6,014 bases of DNA from Myxococcales bacterium (GTDB lineage Bacteria; Myxococcota_A; UBA9160; JALSIO01): positions 1 through 6,014 of the forward strand of contig JALSIO010000061.1 in the NCBI GenBank assembly GCA_026989995.1, given 5' to 3'. The notes below the pieces were generated by a model. That model saw only the letters and a list, made by a program, of their open reading frames with translations, was not told where the DNA came from and searched no databases. Below are positions 1 through 5,656 of the stretch, piece by piece. A program made the translations under genes and the position numbers. Within the stretch, counting starts at the first letter, position 1. Every line of letters begins with the position of its first letter.

Positions 1-383
1 GCTCGGCGTCGGTGAAGACCCTCGGCGAGGTGCGGCTGCTCGCGCTCTCGCGCAGGGATTTCCTGGATGTCCTGCGCAAGAGCCCGGACGTCTCCATGGC
101 GGTGATCGCCGAGCTCTCCCGCCGCCTGCGCGAGATGGACGAGCAGGCGAGCTCGCTCTCCTTCCAGCGGGTCAAGGACCGGGCCCGGGGGCTGCTCGGC
201 CGCATCGCCAAGGAACCGGCGTCAATCCCGGGGCGCCGGATGACGCCGCCGCTCACCCACCAGCAGATCGCCGACATGATCGGGACCTCCCGCGAGACGG
301 TGACGCGCGTGCTGAAGGAGCTGCGCGAGGAGGGCTGGCTCCTGCGCGAGGGCAAGCGCTACCTCGTGCCCGAGTCCGACTAG
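1..383 (+). CDS. Crp/Fnr-family transcriptional regulator, C-terminal part (5' end outside window)
   Basis: The reading frame is open from base 3 and runs into the left edge, so the gene starts upstream; the GTG at 12 is an internal Val codon, not a start. About 126 residues are visible. The first ~40 (SASVKTLGEVRLLALSRRDF, then a helix rich in Leu/Arg) match the end of a cyclic-nucleotide-binding beta-roll and the long dimerisation helix. A winged HTH follows at visible residues ~84-113, with LTHQQIADMIGTSRETVTRV and then LKELREEGWL. The recognition helix keeps the R-E-x-x-x-R arrangement of E. coli Crp (SRETVGR), so a TGTGA-like half-site is a reasonable prediction; I saw no convincing site of this kind in the window's gaps. 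No Cys occurs in the visible part, but the N-terminal region that would carry an Fnr-type cluster is missing, so the effector is unknown. The stop is TAG at 381-383, 39 bp before the kinase gene. The family call is firm; the subfamily is not resolved. Confidence 0.93.
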   Translation, partial: SASVKTLGEVRLLALSRRDFLDVLRKSPDVSMAVIAELSRRLREMDEQASSLSFQRVKDRARGLLGRIAKEPASIPGRRMTPPLTHQQIADMIGTSRETVTRVLKELREEGWLLREGKRYLVPESD

Positions 384-392
384 CGACCGGCC

Positions 393-414
393 GCCTCCGG
401 CTTTCGCCGGAGGC
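393..414 (+). promoter_or_regulatory. Stem-loop between regulator and kinase genes, overlapping the kinase RBS
   Basis: Bases 393-401 (GCCTCCGGC) pair perfectly with 406-414 (GCCGGAGGC) around a TTTC loop, giving a 9-bp GC-rich stem. No T-tract follows, so a classical intrinsic terminator is not supported. The 3' arm contains GGAGG at 409-413, the only good Shine-Dalgarno sequence for the GTG at 423. The hairpin would therefore bury the ribosome-binding site if it forms in the mRNA. It could instead be a weak terminator for the upstream gene or a processing or stability element. The pairing is seen directly; the function is inferred. Confidence 0.6.
409..413 (+). promoter_or_regulatory. Ribosome binding site deciding the kinase GTG start
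   Basis: GGAGG ends 9 nt before the GTG at 423. The alternative in-frame GTG codons at 474 and 477 lie closer to the PAS domain but have no purine-rich sequence upstream (the preceding bases are pyrimidine-rich), so 423 is preferred. The site is unusual in lying wholly within the 3' arm of a perfect 9-bp stem. Confidence 0.65.
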
Positions 415-422
415 CGGATCCC

Positions 423-1559
423 GTGTCGAGGCGCTCCTCAGCCGCCTGCCGCCACCTTCCGATACCCCCGGTCGTGGTGGTCTCCGATCCCGACTTCGCC
501 GTCGATCTCCTCGCTTCCCTGCGGGCCGGCCTCGTCGCCGTGGACGTGGCCGGGCGGGTGAGCGCGCTGAACCGGGAGGCGGCGGAGCTGCTCGGCACCC
601 CGGGGGCGGATCCCGAGGAGTGCCTCGGCCTCGACTGCCGGGAGGTGCTCGCGGCCCAGCCGCGGATGGCGGGACTCCTCCTCGACTGCCTCGCCGGCCA
701 GGAGCTGCCCCCGCGCCTCGAGCTCGAGCTCCAGCCGATGCGGGGGGTGGGGCCGCGCACCGTGGGCCTCACGGTGATGCCCGTGCGCGATGCCCTCGAG
801 CGACTTCGCGGGGCGGCCGTGCTCTTCCGCGACCTCACCCCGTTCGAGGAGCAGGCGGAGCAGGTGCGGCTCAAGGAGCGGCTGGCGGCCGTGGGGAGCA
901 TGGCTGCGGGCCTCGCCCACGAGCTCCGCACGCCGCTCGCGGGCATCGAGGTGGTGGCGGGCCTCCTGCGCCGGGAGCTCGCCGGCGACTGCGCCGCCCG
1001 CGAGCTGGTCGACGAGCTCCTCGAGGCGAGCCGGCGGCTGTCCCGGGTGATCCGCGAGGGGCTGGGCTTCCTCCGCCCCGCCATCCCCGAGCGGGAGCCG
1101 GTCGAGCCGGAGTCCCTCGTCTTCGAGGCCGTGGACGCGGCCCGCGGCGGCGCCGCTGCGGAGGTGGAGGTCGTGGTGCGGCCCGGACTCCCGCGGCTCG
1201 TGGCGGACGCAGGCCAGCTCCGAAGCGCACTGTCGAACCTGCTGCGCAACGCCTTCGAGGCCGCCGGCGCGTCGGCGGCGGGCGGTCGGGTGCACCTGGA
1301 GGTGGCGGAGGCGCCGGGCGGGGGCCTCGTCTTCGCGGTGGAGGACGATGGCCCCGGGGTCCCGGCCGAGCTCCGCGACCGGATCTTCCAGCCCTTCTTC
1401 ACCACGCGGGAGGGCGGCTCCGGGCTCGGCCTGGCCATGGCCCAGAAGGTCGCGGTTGCGCACGGGGGAAGCCTCACCCTCGGTACCGGCTCGCTCGGCG
1501 GTGCGCGCTTCGAGCTCCGGCTTCCGGCCGGCGAATCCAAGGGCGAGGTTCACGCGTGA
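423..1559 (+). CDS. Soluble PAS-domain sensor histidine kinase (NtrB/AtoS-like)
   Basis: This 378-residue kinase should autophosphorylate on His and pass the phosphate to the response regulator encoded next. A PAS-like sensor region covers residues ~21-140 (GLVAVDVAGRVSALNREAAE at ~36-55 is the typical PAS start). The HisKA dimerisation domain follows, with the H-box AAGLAHELRTPL and phospho-acceptor H166. The HATPase_c domain has an N-box (LSNLLRNAFEA, N272/N276), a G1 box (DDGPG, 308-312), an F-box (FQPFFTT, ~322-328) and a G2 box (GGSGLGLA, 331-338), so all catalytic boxes are intact. There is no signal peptide or hydrophobic membrane segment, so it should act in the cytosol and sense an internal cue or a partner protein. 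The first ~17 residues (Arg/Ser/Pro-rich) look unconserved; the GTG start rests on the GGAGG at 409-413. The stop overlaps the next start as GTGA, which implies translational coupling. The ligand cannot be told from the sequence; I see no haem- or flavin-specific motif. Confidence 0.93.
   Translation: MSRRSSAACRHLPIPPVVVVSDPDFAVDLLASLRAGLVAVDVAGRVSALNREAAELLGTPGADPEECLGLDCREVLAAQPRMAGLLLDCLAGQELPPRLELELQPMRGVGPRTVGLTVMPVRDALERLRGAAVLFRDLTPFEEQAEQVRLKERLAAVGSMAAGLAHELRTPLAGIEVVAGLLRRELAGDCAARELVDELLEASRRLSRVIREGLGFLRPAIPEREPVEPESLVFEAVDAARGGAAAEVEVVVRPGLPRLVADAGQLRSALSNLLRNAFEAAGASAAGGRVHLEVAEAPGGGLVFAVEDDGPGVPAELRDRIFQPFFTTREGGSGLGLAMAQKVAVAHGGSLTLGTGSLGGARFELRLPAGESKGEVHA
1545..1548 (+). promoter_or_regulatory. 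RBS for the response-regulator GTG start
   Basis: GAGG (within GGGCGAGG, 1541-1548) lies 7 nt before the GTG at 1556. It supports starting the regulator at the GTGA overlap rather than further upstream in the open frame, where the translation is Arg/Pro/Gly-rich shadow sequence. The protein beginning at 1556 starts directly with the receiver beta-1 strand (SRPRILVAEDD). Confidence 0.6.
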
Positions 1560-3043
1560 GCCGCCCCCGCATCCTGGTGGCCGAGGACGATGGCCTCCTC
1601 CGCCGCAGCCTGGCGAGGGCGCTTCGGTCCCGCTTCGGCGAGGTGGACGAGGTCGGCGACGGCGCGGAGGCGGTGCGGCGCCTCGCCCGGGCGCCGCGTC
1701 CCTTCGATGTCGTGGTCAGCGATCTCCGCCTTCCGTCTGCGGACGGCTTCGCGGTGCTCGCCGCGGCCCGGGAGCGGGATCCGCGCACCCGCGTACTCCT
1801 GCTCACCGCCCACGGAAGCGTGGAGGCGGCGGTGGAGGCCATGCGGCGGGGAGCGGCCGACTTCGTGGAGAAGCCCGCGCCCCTCGAGCAGATCGAGGTG
1901 CGCATCGCCCGGGCCCTCGAGCACGCGGAGCTCCTGCGGGAGGTGGCCCACCTCCGGCGGGAGCGCGCCGAGCGCGAGCCGGGGCCGGCCATCGTCGGCT
2001 CGAGCCCCGCGTTCCGGGAGGCGCTCGACCTCGCCGAACGGGTGGCGCCGAGCAGCTCGTCGGTGCTTCTGCTCGGCGAGACCGGAACGGGCAAAGAGCT
2101 CCTCGCCGGGTTCATCCACGCGCGATCGCGGCGCCGGCGCGGCCCCTTCATCAAGGTGAACTGCGCGGCCCTGCCCGAGACCCTGCTCGAGTCGGAGCTC
2201 TTCGGCCACGAACGGGGCGCCTTCACCGGTGCGGAGCGGACCCGCCGCGGTCGCTTCGAGCTCGCGGACGGCGGGACGCTGCTCCTCGACGAGGTGGCTG
2301 ATCTCTCGCCGGCCACACAGGCCAGGCTCCTCCGCGTCCTCCAGGACGGCGAGTTCCAGCGGGTGGGCGGCACCGAGACCCTGCGGGTCGACGTCCGCAT
2401 CCTCTCGGCCACCAACCGGGACCTCGAGCGGGACGTCGCCGCGGGCCGGTTCCGCGAGGACCTCTTCTTCCGGCTCAACGTGATCCGGATCGACCTCCCG
2501 CCCCTGCGGGAGCGTCCCGAGGACCTGCTCGCCCTCGCCGACCACTTCCTCGCCCACTTCGCCGCCGAGGTCGGGCGCCCGCTTCGGGGCTTCACCGCGG
2601 CCGCCCGCGAGCGGATCCTCGCCCACCGCTGGCCGGGGAACGTGCGGGAGCTCCGCAACGCCGTCGAGCGCGCCGTGCTCCTCGCCGAGGGCGAGGAGAT
2701 CGGCCCCGAGGACCTGCTGCCCGGGGCCCCGGGCAGCAGGCAGTTGCTCGGGGCCTGGCGGCCCGTGCTGCCGCCCGGCGGGATCTCCTTCGAGGAGGCG
2801 GAGCGGGGGATCCTGCTCGCCGCCCTCGAGCGGACCGGCTTCGTGCAGAAGGACGCGGCCGAGCTCCTCGGGATCAGCCGGCGCAAGCTCAACTACATGG
2901 TCCGGCGGCTCGGGATCCGCCATCCGAGCTGGCGGAGGAACCGCGCCCCCGGCCCGGGCGGCGAAGCGGTCCCGACACCGTACCCTCCCGGGGAGCCGGT
3001 GCCCCGGGAGGGGAGGCCGCGCCCGCGCGAGGAGAGCCCATGA
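1556..3043 (+). CDS. Sigma-54-dependent NtrC-family response regulator (REC-AAA+-Fis HTH)
   Basis: This 495-residue protein should be phosphorylated by the upstream kinase and then oligomerise to remodel sigma-54 RNA polymerase. The receiver (residues ~4-120) has acidic E10/D11/D12, phospho-acceptor D56 (VVVSDLRLP), T84 and K106 (VEKP). The AAA+ domain (~145-390) has Walker A GETGTGKE (174-181), the sigma-54 contact loop GAFTGA (221-226), Walker B LLLDE (242-246), arginine-finger candidates R300/R306 in RFREDLFFRLNV, and sensor II WPGNVRELRNAV. A Fis-type HTH spans ~411-454 (KDAAELLGISRRKLNYMVRR). All parts needed for ATPase activity and sigma-54 contact are present. After the HTH comes a ~41-residue Pro/Arg/Gly-rich tail (455-495) that looks disordered and is unusual for the family. 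The linker between AAA+ and HTH is encoded by a perfect 28-bp palindrome. The gene overlaps the kinase by 4 bp and the TPR gene by 4 bp. The open frame extends upstream to 620, but that part is a shadow of the kinase gene. The target promoters are not visible here. Confidence 0.95.
   Translation: MSRPRILVAEDDGLLRRSLARALRSRFGEVDEVGDGAEAVRRLARAPRPFDVVVSDLRLPSADGFAVLAAARERDPRTRVLLLTAHGSVEAAVEAMRRGAADFVEKPAPLEQIEVRIARALEHAELLREVAHLRRERAEREPGPAIVGSSPAFREALDLAERVAPSSSSVLLLGETGTGKELLAGFIHARSRRRRGPFIKVNCAALPETLLESELFGHERGAFTGAERTRRGRFELADGGTLLLDEVADLSPATQARLLRVLQDGEFQRVGGTETLRVDVRILSATNRDLERDVAAGRFREDLFFRLNVIRIDLPPLRERPEDLLALADHFLAHFAAEVGRPLRGFTAAARERILAHRWPGNVRELRNAVERAVLLAEGEEIGPEDLLPGAPGSRQLLGAWRPVLPPGGISFEEAERGILLAALERTGFVQKDAAELLGISRRKLNYMVRRLGIRHPSWRRNRAPGPGGEAVPTPYPPGEPVPREGRPRPREESP
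2713..2740. repeat. Perfect 28-bp palindrome inside the response-regulator gene
   Basis: Bases 2713-2726 (CCTGCTGCCCGGGG) are the exact reverse complement of 2727-2740 (CCCCGGGCAGCAGG), with no spacer. In RNA this could fold as a 12-bp stem with a GGCC loop. It encodes D386-R395 (DLLPGAPGSR) in the flexible linker between the AAA+ and HTH domains, where protein constraint is low. No T-tract follows. It could be an intragenic protein-binding site, an mRNA processing or attenuation structure, or a chance product of GC-rich sequence. The symmetry is certain; the role is unknown. Confidence 0.85.
3029..3034 (+). promoter_or_regulatory. RBS for the TPR lipoprotein gene
   Basis: GAGGAG (continuing as AG) lies 5 nt before the ATG at 3040, inside the 3' end of the regulator gene. 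Together with the basic n-region and lipobox that follow, it fixes the start of the TPR gene at the ATGA overlap. Confidence 0.75.
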
Positions 3044-5550
3044 CGAAGGCCACCTGGAAGGCGACCCGCGCCCGCCGCATCGCGTCGGCGGGCCTCCTGC
3101 TCCTGGCCGCGGCCCTGCTGGCCGCCGGCTGCGCCGACCGCGAGGCGCAGCTCGCCGAGCACCTGCAGCGCGGGGACGGCTACCTCGAGGCCGAGCAGTA
3201 CGAGGAGGCCGTGATCGAGTACAAGAGCGCGCTGCAGATCGACCCCAACGAGGCGCGTGCGCACTACGGCCTGGCCCGGGCCTTCCTGGCCCAGAAGAAG
3301 GTCAAGGACGCCTACTGGGAGCTCGGCGAGAGCGTGCGCCTCGATCCGGACAACCTGCAGGCGCGCCTCGAGCTCGGTGCCCTCGAGCGCCTTGCCGGCC
3401 GGCCGGAGGCTGCCCTCGAGCAGGCGGACGCGGTGCTCGCGGCCGAGCCCGACCACGTGAAGGCGCTCCTGCTGCGCGCGCGGAGCCTCGAGCAGCTCGG
3501 CCGCCCGGAGGAGGCCCGCGCCGCGCTGGAGAAGGCCGTCGAGGCGGCGCCCGAGGACCGGGGTCCGCTCCTGCTCCTCGGGGCGCTGCTCGCCGACCAG
3601 GGCGAGCGGGAGGAGGCGGAGCGGATCCTCCGCCGCGCCACCGAGGTCGATCCGGGGTTCGAGACGTACACCGCGCTCGCGGGCTTCCTCGGCCGGGATC
3701 CGGCCCGGGAGGCCGAGGCCGAGGCCGCCTACCGCAAGGCCCTCGAGCTCGCGCCGCCCGAACGCCGGGAGCTCGCCACCCGGCTGCTCGCGAGCTTCCT
3801 GCTGACCCGGGAGCGCCCGGCGGACGCGGAACGGGTCCTGCTCGACGCCCTCGAGCGGGATCCGCAGAACCTCGAGCTCCGCTACCTGCTGGCCCGGCTC
3901 TACCTGGCCCTCGGCCGACAGGAGGACGCCGACCGCATGATCGAGAGCGCCACGGAGACGCGGCCCGACGACGTGCGTCCCTGGCTGGTCCTCTCCGACT
4001 ACCGCGGAAGCCGCGGCGACACCGAGGGCGCGCTCGCGGCCGTGGAGCGGGCCCTCGAGGTGGATCCGGAGGACCGCACCGCGCGGCTCCGCCGGGCGGA
4101 GGTCCTCCTCGAGCTGGGGTACCGGGAGGAGGATCCGGAGCGCATCGCCGAGGGGCGCGCCGTGGTCGATGCCGTGCTCGCGGTGGCCCCCGACGATCCG
4201 GAGGCGCTGTTCGTGCGGGCCAAGGTCGACCTCGCCGAACAGCGCCCCGAGGAGGCGATTCGCAGGCTCCGCAAGGCGCTCGAGCGGCGGCCGGACTGGG
4301 CCAAGGCCCACTTCGTCCTCGGGTCGGCGCTCTTCCTCTCCGGCGACCGCAGCGGCGCCCGGGCCGAGCTCTCGCGGGCCCTCGAGATCGACTCCACCCT
4401 CGTGGAGGCCCGGAGGATCCTGGCGCAGGTCTACGCCTCGCTCGGAGAACACGACCTCGCCGTCGAGGAGGGTCGGCGCGTGCTCCGGGCCCGGCCGGGG
4501 GACGACGCCACGCGGATCCTGGTGGCCGAAGGGCTTGCGCGGCTCGGCAAGGTGGCCGAAGCCCGCACCGAGCTCGAGCGCATCCCGGAGGCGCGGCGCG
4601 ATGCCCGGGCGCTGTTCGCGCTCGGCCGGGTGGCGCTGCTCGACGGCGACCGGGAGCGGGCCCTCGCGTACCTGCGCCGGGCCGCCGAGCTCGATCCCCG
4701 CCGACCGGAGGTGCTCCGGCAGCTCCTGCAGCTCGAGGCGGCCGCGGGTGAGCTCGACCGGGCGGTGGAGCGCATCCAGCGGGCGGTGGACGCGGATCCC
4801 GAGAACCCCGCGCTGGTGCGGCTCGAGGGGATGGCCCTGCTGCTGCAGGGAAAGGGGGCCACCGGCGAGGTGCGGCTGCGGCGGGCCATCGAGCTCGATC
4901 CGACCGACATGGAGGCCTACCAGCTCCTCGCCACCTACCTGGCGCAGACCGGCCGCGTCGACGAGACCATCCGGACCTACGAGAAGGCCCTCGAGGCGAG
5001 GCCCGACAACGCCCGGCTCCACTTCGTGCTCGCCACGCTGTACGAATCGCAGGGCGTGCGGGAGAAGGCGGTGGAGCACTACGAGGCTGCGATCCGGCTC
5101 GATCCGGAGTTCGGGGTGGCGAAGAACAACCTGGCCTACCTCCTGGCCGAGGAGGGCCGCGACCTCGACCGCGCCCTCGACCTGGCCCAGGAGGCCAAGG
5201 CCCTGCTGCCCGACAACCCGAGCGCCGCCGACACCCTCGGCTACGTGCTCCTCAAGAAGGGCGTGCCCTCGGCCGCCGTCGGCTACCTGCGGGAGGCCGA
5301 GGCCGGCTTCGAGACCACCCGCCCCGACCTCGGCATCGTCCGGCACCACCTCGCCCTGGCCTACGAGGCCAACGGAGAGCCGGAGAAGGCCCGGGAGGTC
5401 CTCGCCCGCGCGCTCGCCGACCTCGAGGCCGTTCTGAGGTCGGCGGCGGAGGAACACGGACGGCCGCTCCCGGAGCCGCCCTGGGTGGCCGAGCTGCGGA
5501 GCATGTACGAGCGCCTGGGGGGCGAGCCCACAGCCTCGACCGAGGGCTGA
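3040..5550 (+). CDS. Large tetratricopeptide-repeat lipoprotein, PrsT-like
   Basis: This is an 836-residue predicted lipoprotein, probably a periplasm-facing scaffold for an envelope assembly or export machine. The N-terminus has a basic n-region (MTKATWKATRARR), a Leu/Ala-rich core and a lipobox-like LAAGC with C31 as the lipidation site. The -3 residue is Ala rather than the usual Leu, and the +2 residue is Ala, which allows outer-membrane sorting. From ~41 to ~800 the protein is almost unbroken ~34-residue TPR units; I count about 22 by the G-x-Y/L...A...AL-x-x-P-x-x pattern, for example GDGYLEAEQYEEAVIEYKSA at the start. Units near 210-240 and 360-400 are irregular, the latter with an insertion. 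NNLAYLLAEEGRDLDRALDL followed by NPSAADTLGYVLLKKG is a recurring signature in long TPR proteins. A ~32-residue non-TPR tail ends the protein. Length and architecture resemble PrsT-type TPR lipoproteins of exosortase/exopolysaccharide loci, but no exosortase is visible, so the symbol is withheld. The start overlaps the regulator stop (ATGA), indicating co-expression with the two-component genes. TPR and lipoprotein calls are strong; the PrsT assignment is tentative. Confidence 0.9.
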   Translation: MTKATWKATRARRIASAGLLLLAAALLAAGCADREAQLAEHLQRGDGYLEAEQYEEAVIEYKSALQIDPNEARAHYGLARAFLAQKKVKDAYWELGESVRLDPDNLQARLELGALERLAGRPEAALEQADAVLAAEPDHVKALLLRARSLEQLGRPEEARAALEKAVEAAPEDRGPLLLLGALLADQGEREEAERILRRATEVDPGFETYTALAGFLGRDPAREAEAEAAYRKALELAPPERRELATRLLASFLLTRERPADAERVLLDALERDPQNLELRYLLARLYLALGRQEDADRMIESATETRPDDVRPWLVLSDYRGSRGDTEGALAAVERALEVDPEDRTARLRRAEVLLELGYREEDPERIAEGRAVVDAVLAVAPDDPEALFVRAKVDLAEQRPEEAIRRLRKALERRPDWAKAHFVLGSALFLSGDRSGARAELSRALEIDSTLVEARRILAQVYASLGEHDLAVEEGRRVLRARPGDDATRILVAEGLARLGKVAEARTELERIPEARRDARALFALGRVALLDGDRERALAYLRRAAELDPRRPEVLRQLLQLEAAAGELDRAVERIQRAVDADPENPALVRLEGMALLLQGKGATGEVRLRRAIELDPTDMEAYQLLATYLAQTGRVDETIRTYEKALEARPDNARLHFVLATLYESQGVREKAVEHYEAAIRLDPEFGVAKNNLAYLLAEEGRDLDRALDLAQEAKALLPDNPSAADTLGYVLLKKGVPSAAVGYLREAEAGFETTRPDLGIVRHHLALAYEANGEPEKAREVLARALADLEAVLRSAAEEHGRPLPEPPWVAELRSMYERLGGEPTASTEG
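3709..3726 (+). repeat. Three tandem GAGGCC hexamers within the TPR gene
   Basis: The hexamer GAGGCC occurs three times in tandem, in frame, and encodes Glu-Ala-Glu-Ala-Glu-Ala in an irregular TPR unit. A change in copy number would keep the frame. It is probably a by-product of the GC-rich Glu/Ala codon bias rather than a functional element. Confidence 0.5.
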
Positions 5551-5601
5551 TCCCCCCGTCAAGCCTGCGCGCCACCCCGCCGATACGTCTCCCGCCGAGG
5601 C

Positions 5602-5639
5602 CCGCCCGGACGTGCGGGCGGCGGGGGCCCGGTCCCCGC
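5602..5639 (+). promoter_or_regulatory. Two adjacent potential stem-loops upstream of the secreted-protein gene
   Basis: The 106-bp gap after the TPR gene holds two abutting inverted repeats. In the first, 5602-5608 (CCGCCCG) pairs with 5615-5621 (CGGGCGG) around a 6-nt loop. In the second, 5621-5626 (GCGGGG) pairs with 5634-5639 (CCCCGC) around a 7-nt loop. They share base 5621, so they may compete. Neither has a T-tract, so an intrinsic terminator is not supported. The second ends just before the AGGAGG at 5644 and might modulate access to it. I found no convincing -35/-10 or TGGCA...TTGC sigma-54 promoter in this gap. At this base composition such short stems arise easily, so the call is weak. 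Confidence 0.3.
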
Positions 5640-5643
5640 GCCG

Positions 5644-5649
5644 AGGAGG
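5644..5649 (+). promoter_or_regulatory. Strong Shine-Dalgarno for the secreted-protein gene
   Basis: AGGAGG lies 7 nt before the ATG at 5657. Two in-frame GTG codons (5651, 5654) sit directly ahead of the ATG but are too close to the site, so the ATG is chosen. This is the best ribosome-binding site in the window and suggests efficient translation. Confidence 0.75.
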
Positions 5650-5656
5650 GGTGGTG

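Noticed and set aside
384..422. Possible Rho-independent terminator after the Crp/Fnr gene
   Set aside because: The stem is good but no T-rich run follows, and its 3' arm carries the RBS of the next gene, so it is reported as a possible regulatory hairpin instead.
1142..1161. Imperfect 20-base inverted repeat in the kinase gene (one G-T mismatch)
   Set aside because: It is made only of GCG/GCC-type codons in an Ala/Gly-rich stretch and is plausible by chance at this base composition.
438..1553. Long minus-strand open frames opposite the kinase
   Set aside because: They are antisense shadows with His/Arg/Glu-rich composition and no domain motifs, while the + strand frame holds every kinase box intact.
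620..1555. The regulator frame continues open upstream to 620
   Set aside because: The upstream translation is Arg/Gly/Pro/Ala shadow sequence in another frame of the kinase gene. The receiver domain begins right after the GTG at 1556, which has its own RBS.
1474..2923. Two overlapping minus-strand frames opposite the regulator
   Set aside because: They lack motifs and show Ser/Arg-rich or Glu/Gly-rich composition typical of stop-free GC-rich DNA; the + strand holds a complete NtrC-type protein.
4169..5437. A 422-codon + strand frame inside the TPR gene
   Set aside because: It is a Ser/Arg/Pro-rich out-of-frame shadow of the TPR repeats with no distinct RBS or domain.
5551..5656. Possible sigma-54 or sigma-70 promoter before the secreted-protein gene
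   Set aside because: No TGGCA-N-TTGC or AT-rich -10-like element stands out; loose GG/GC spacing matches are meaningless in such GC-rich DNA.
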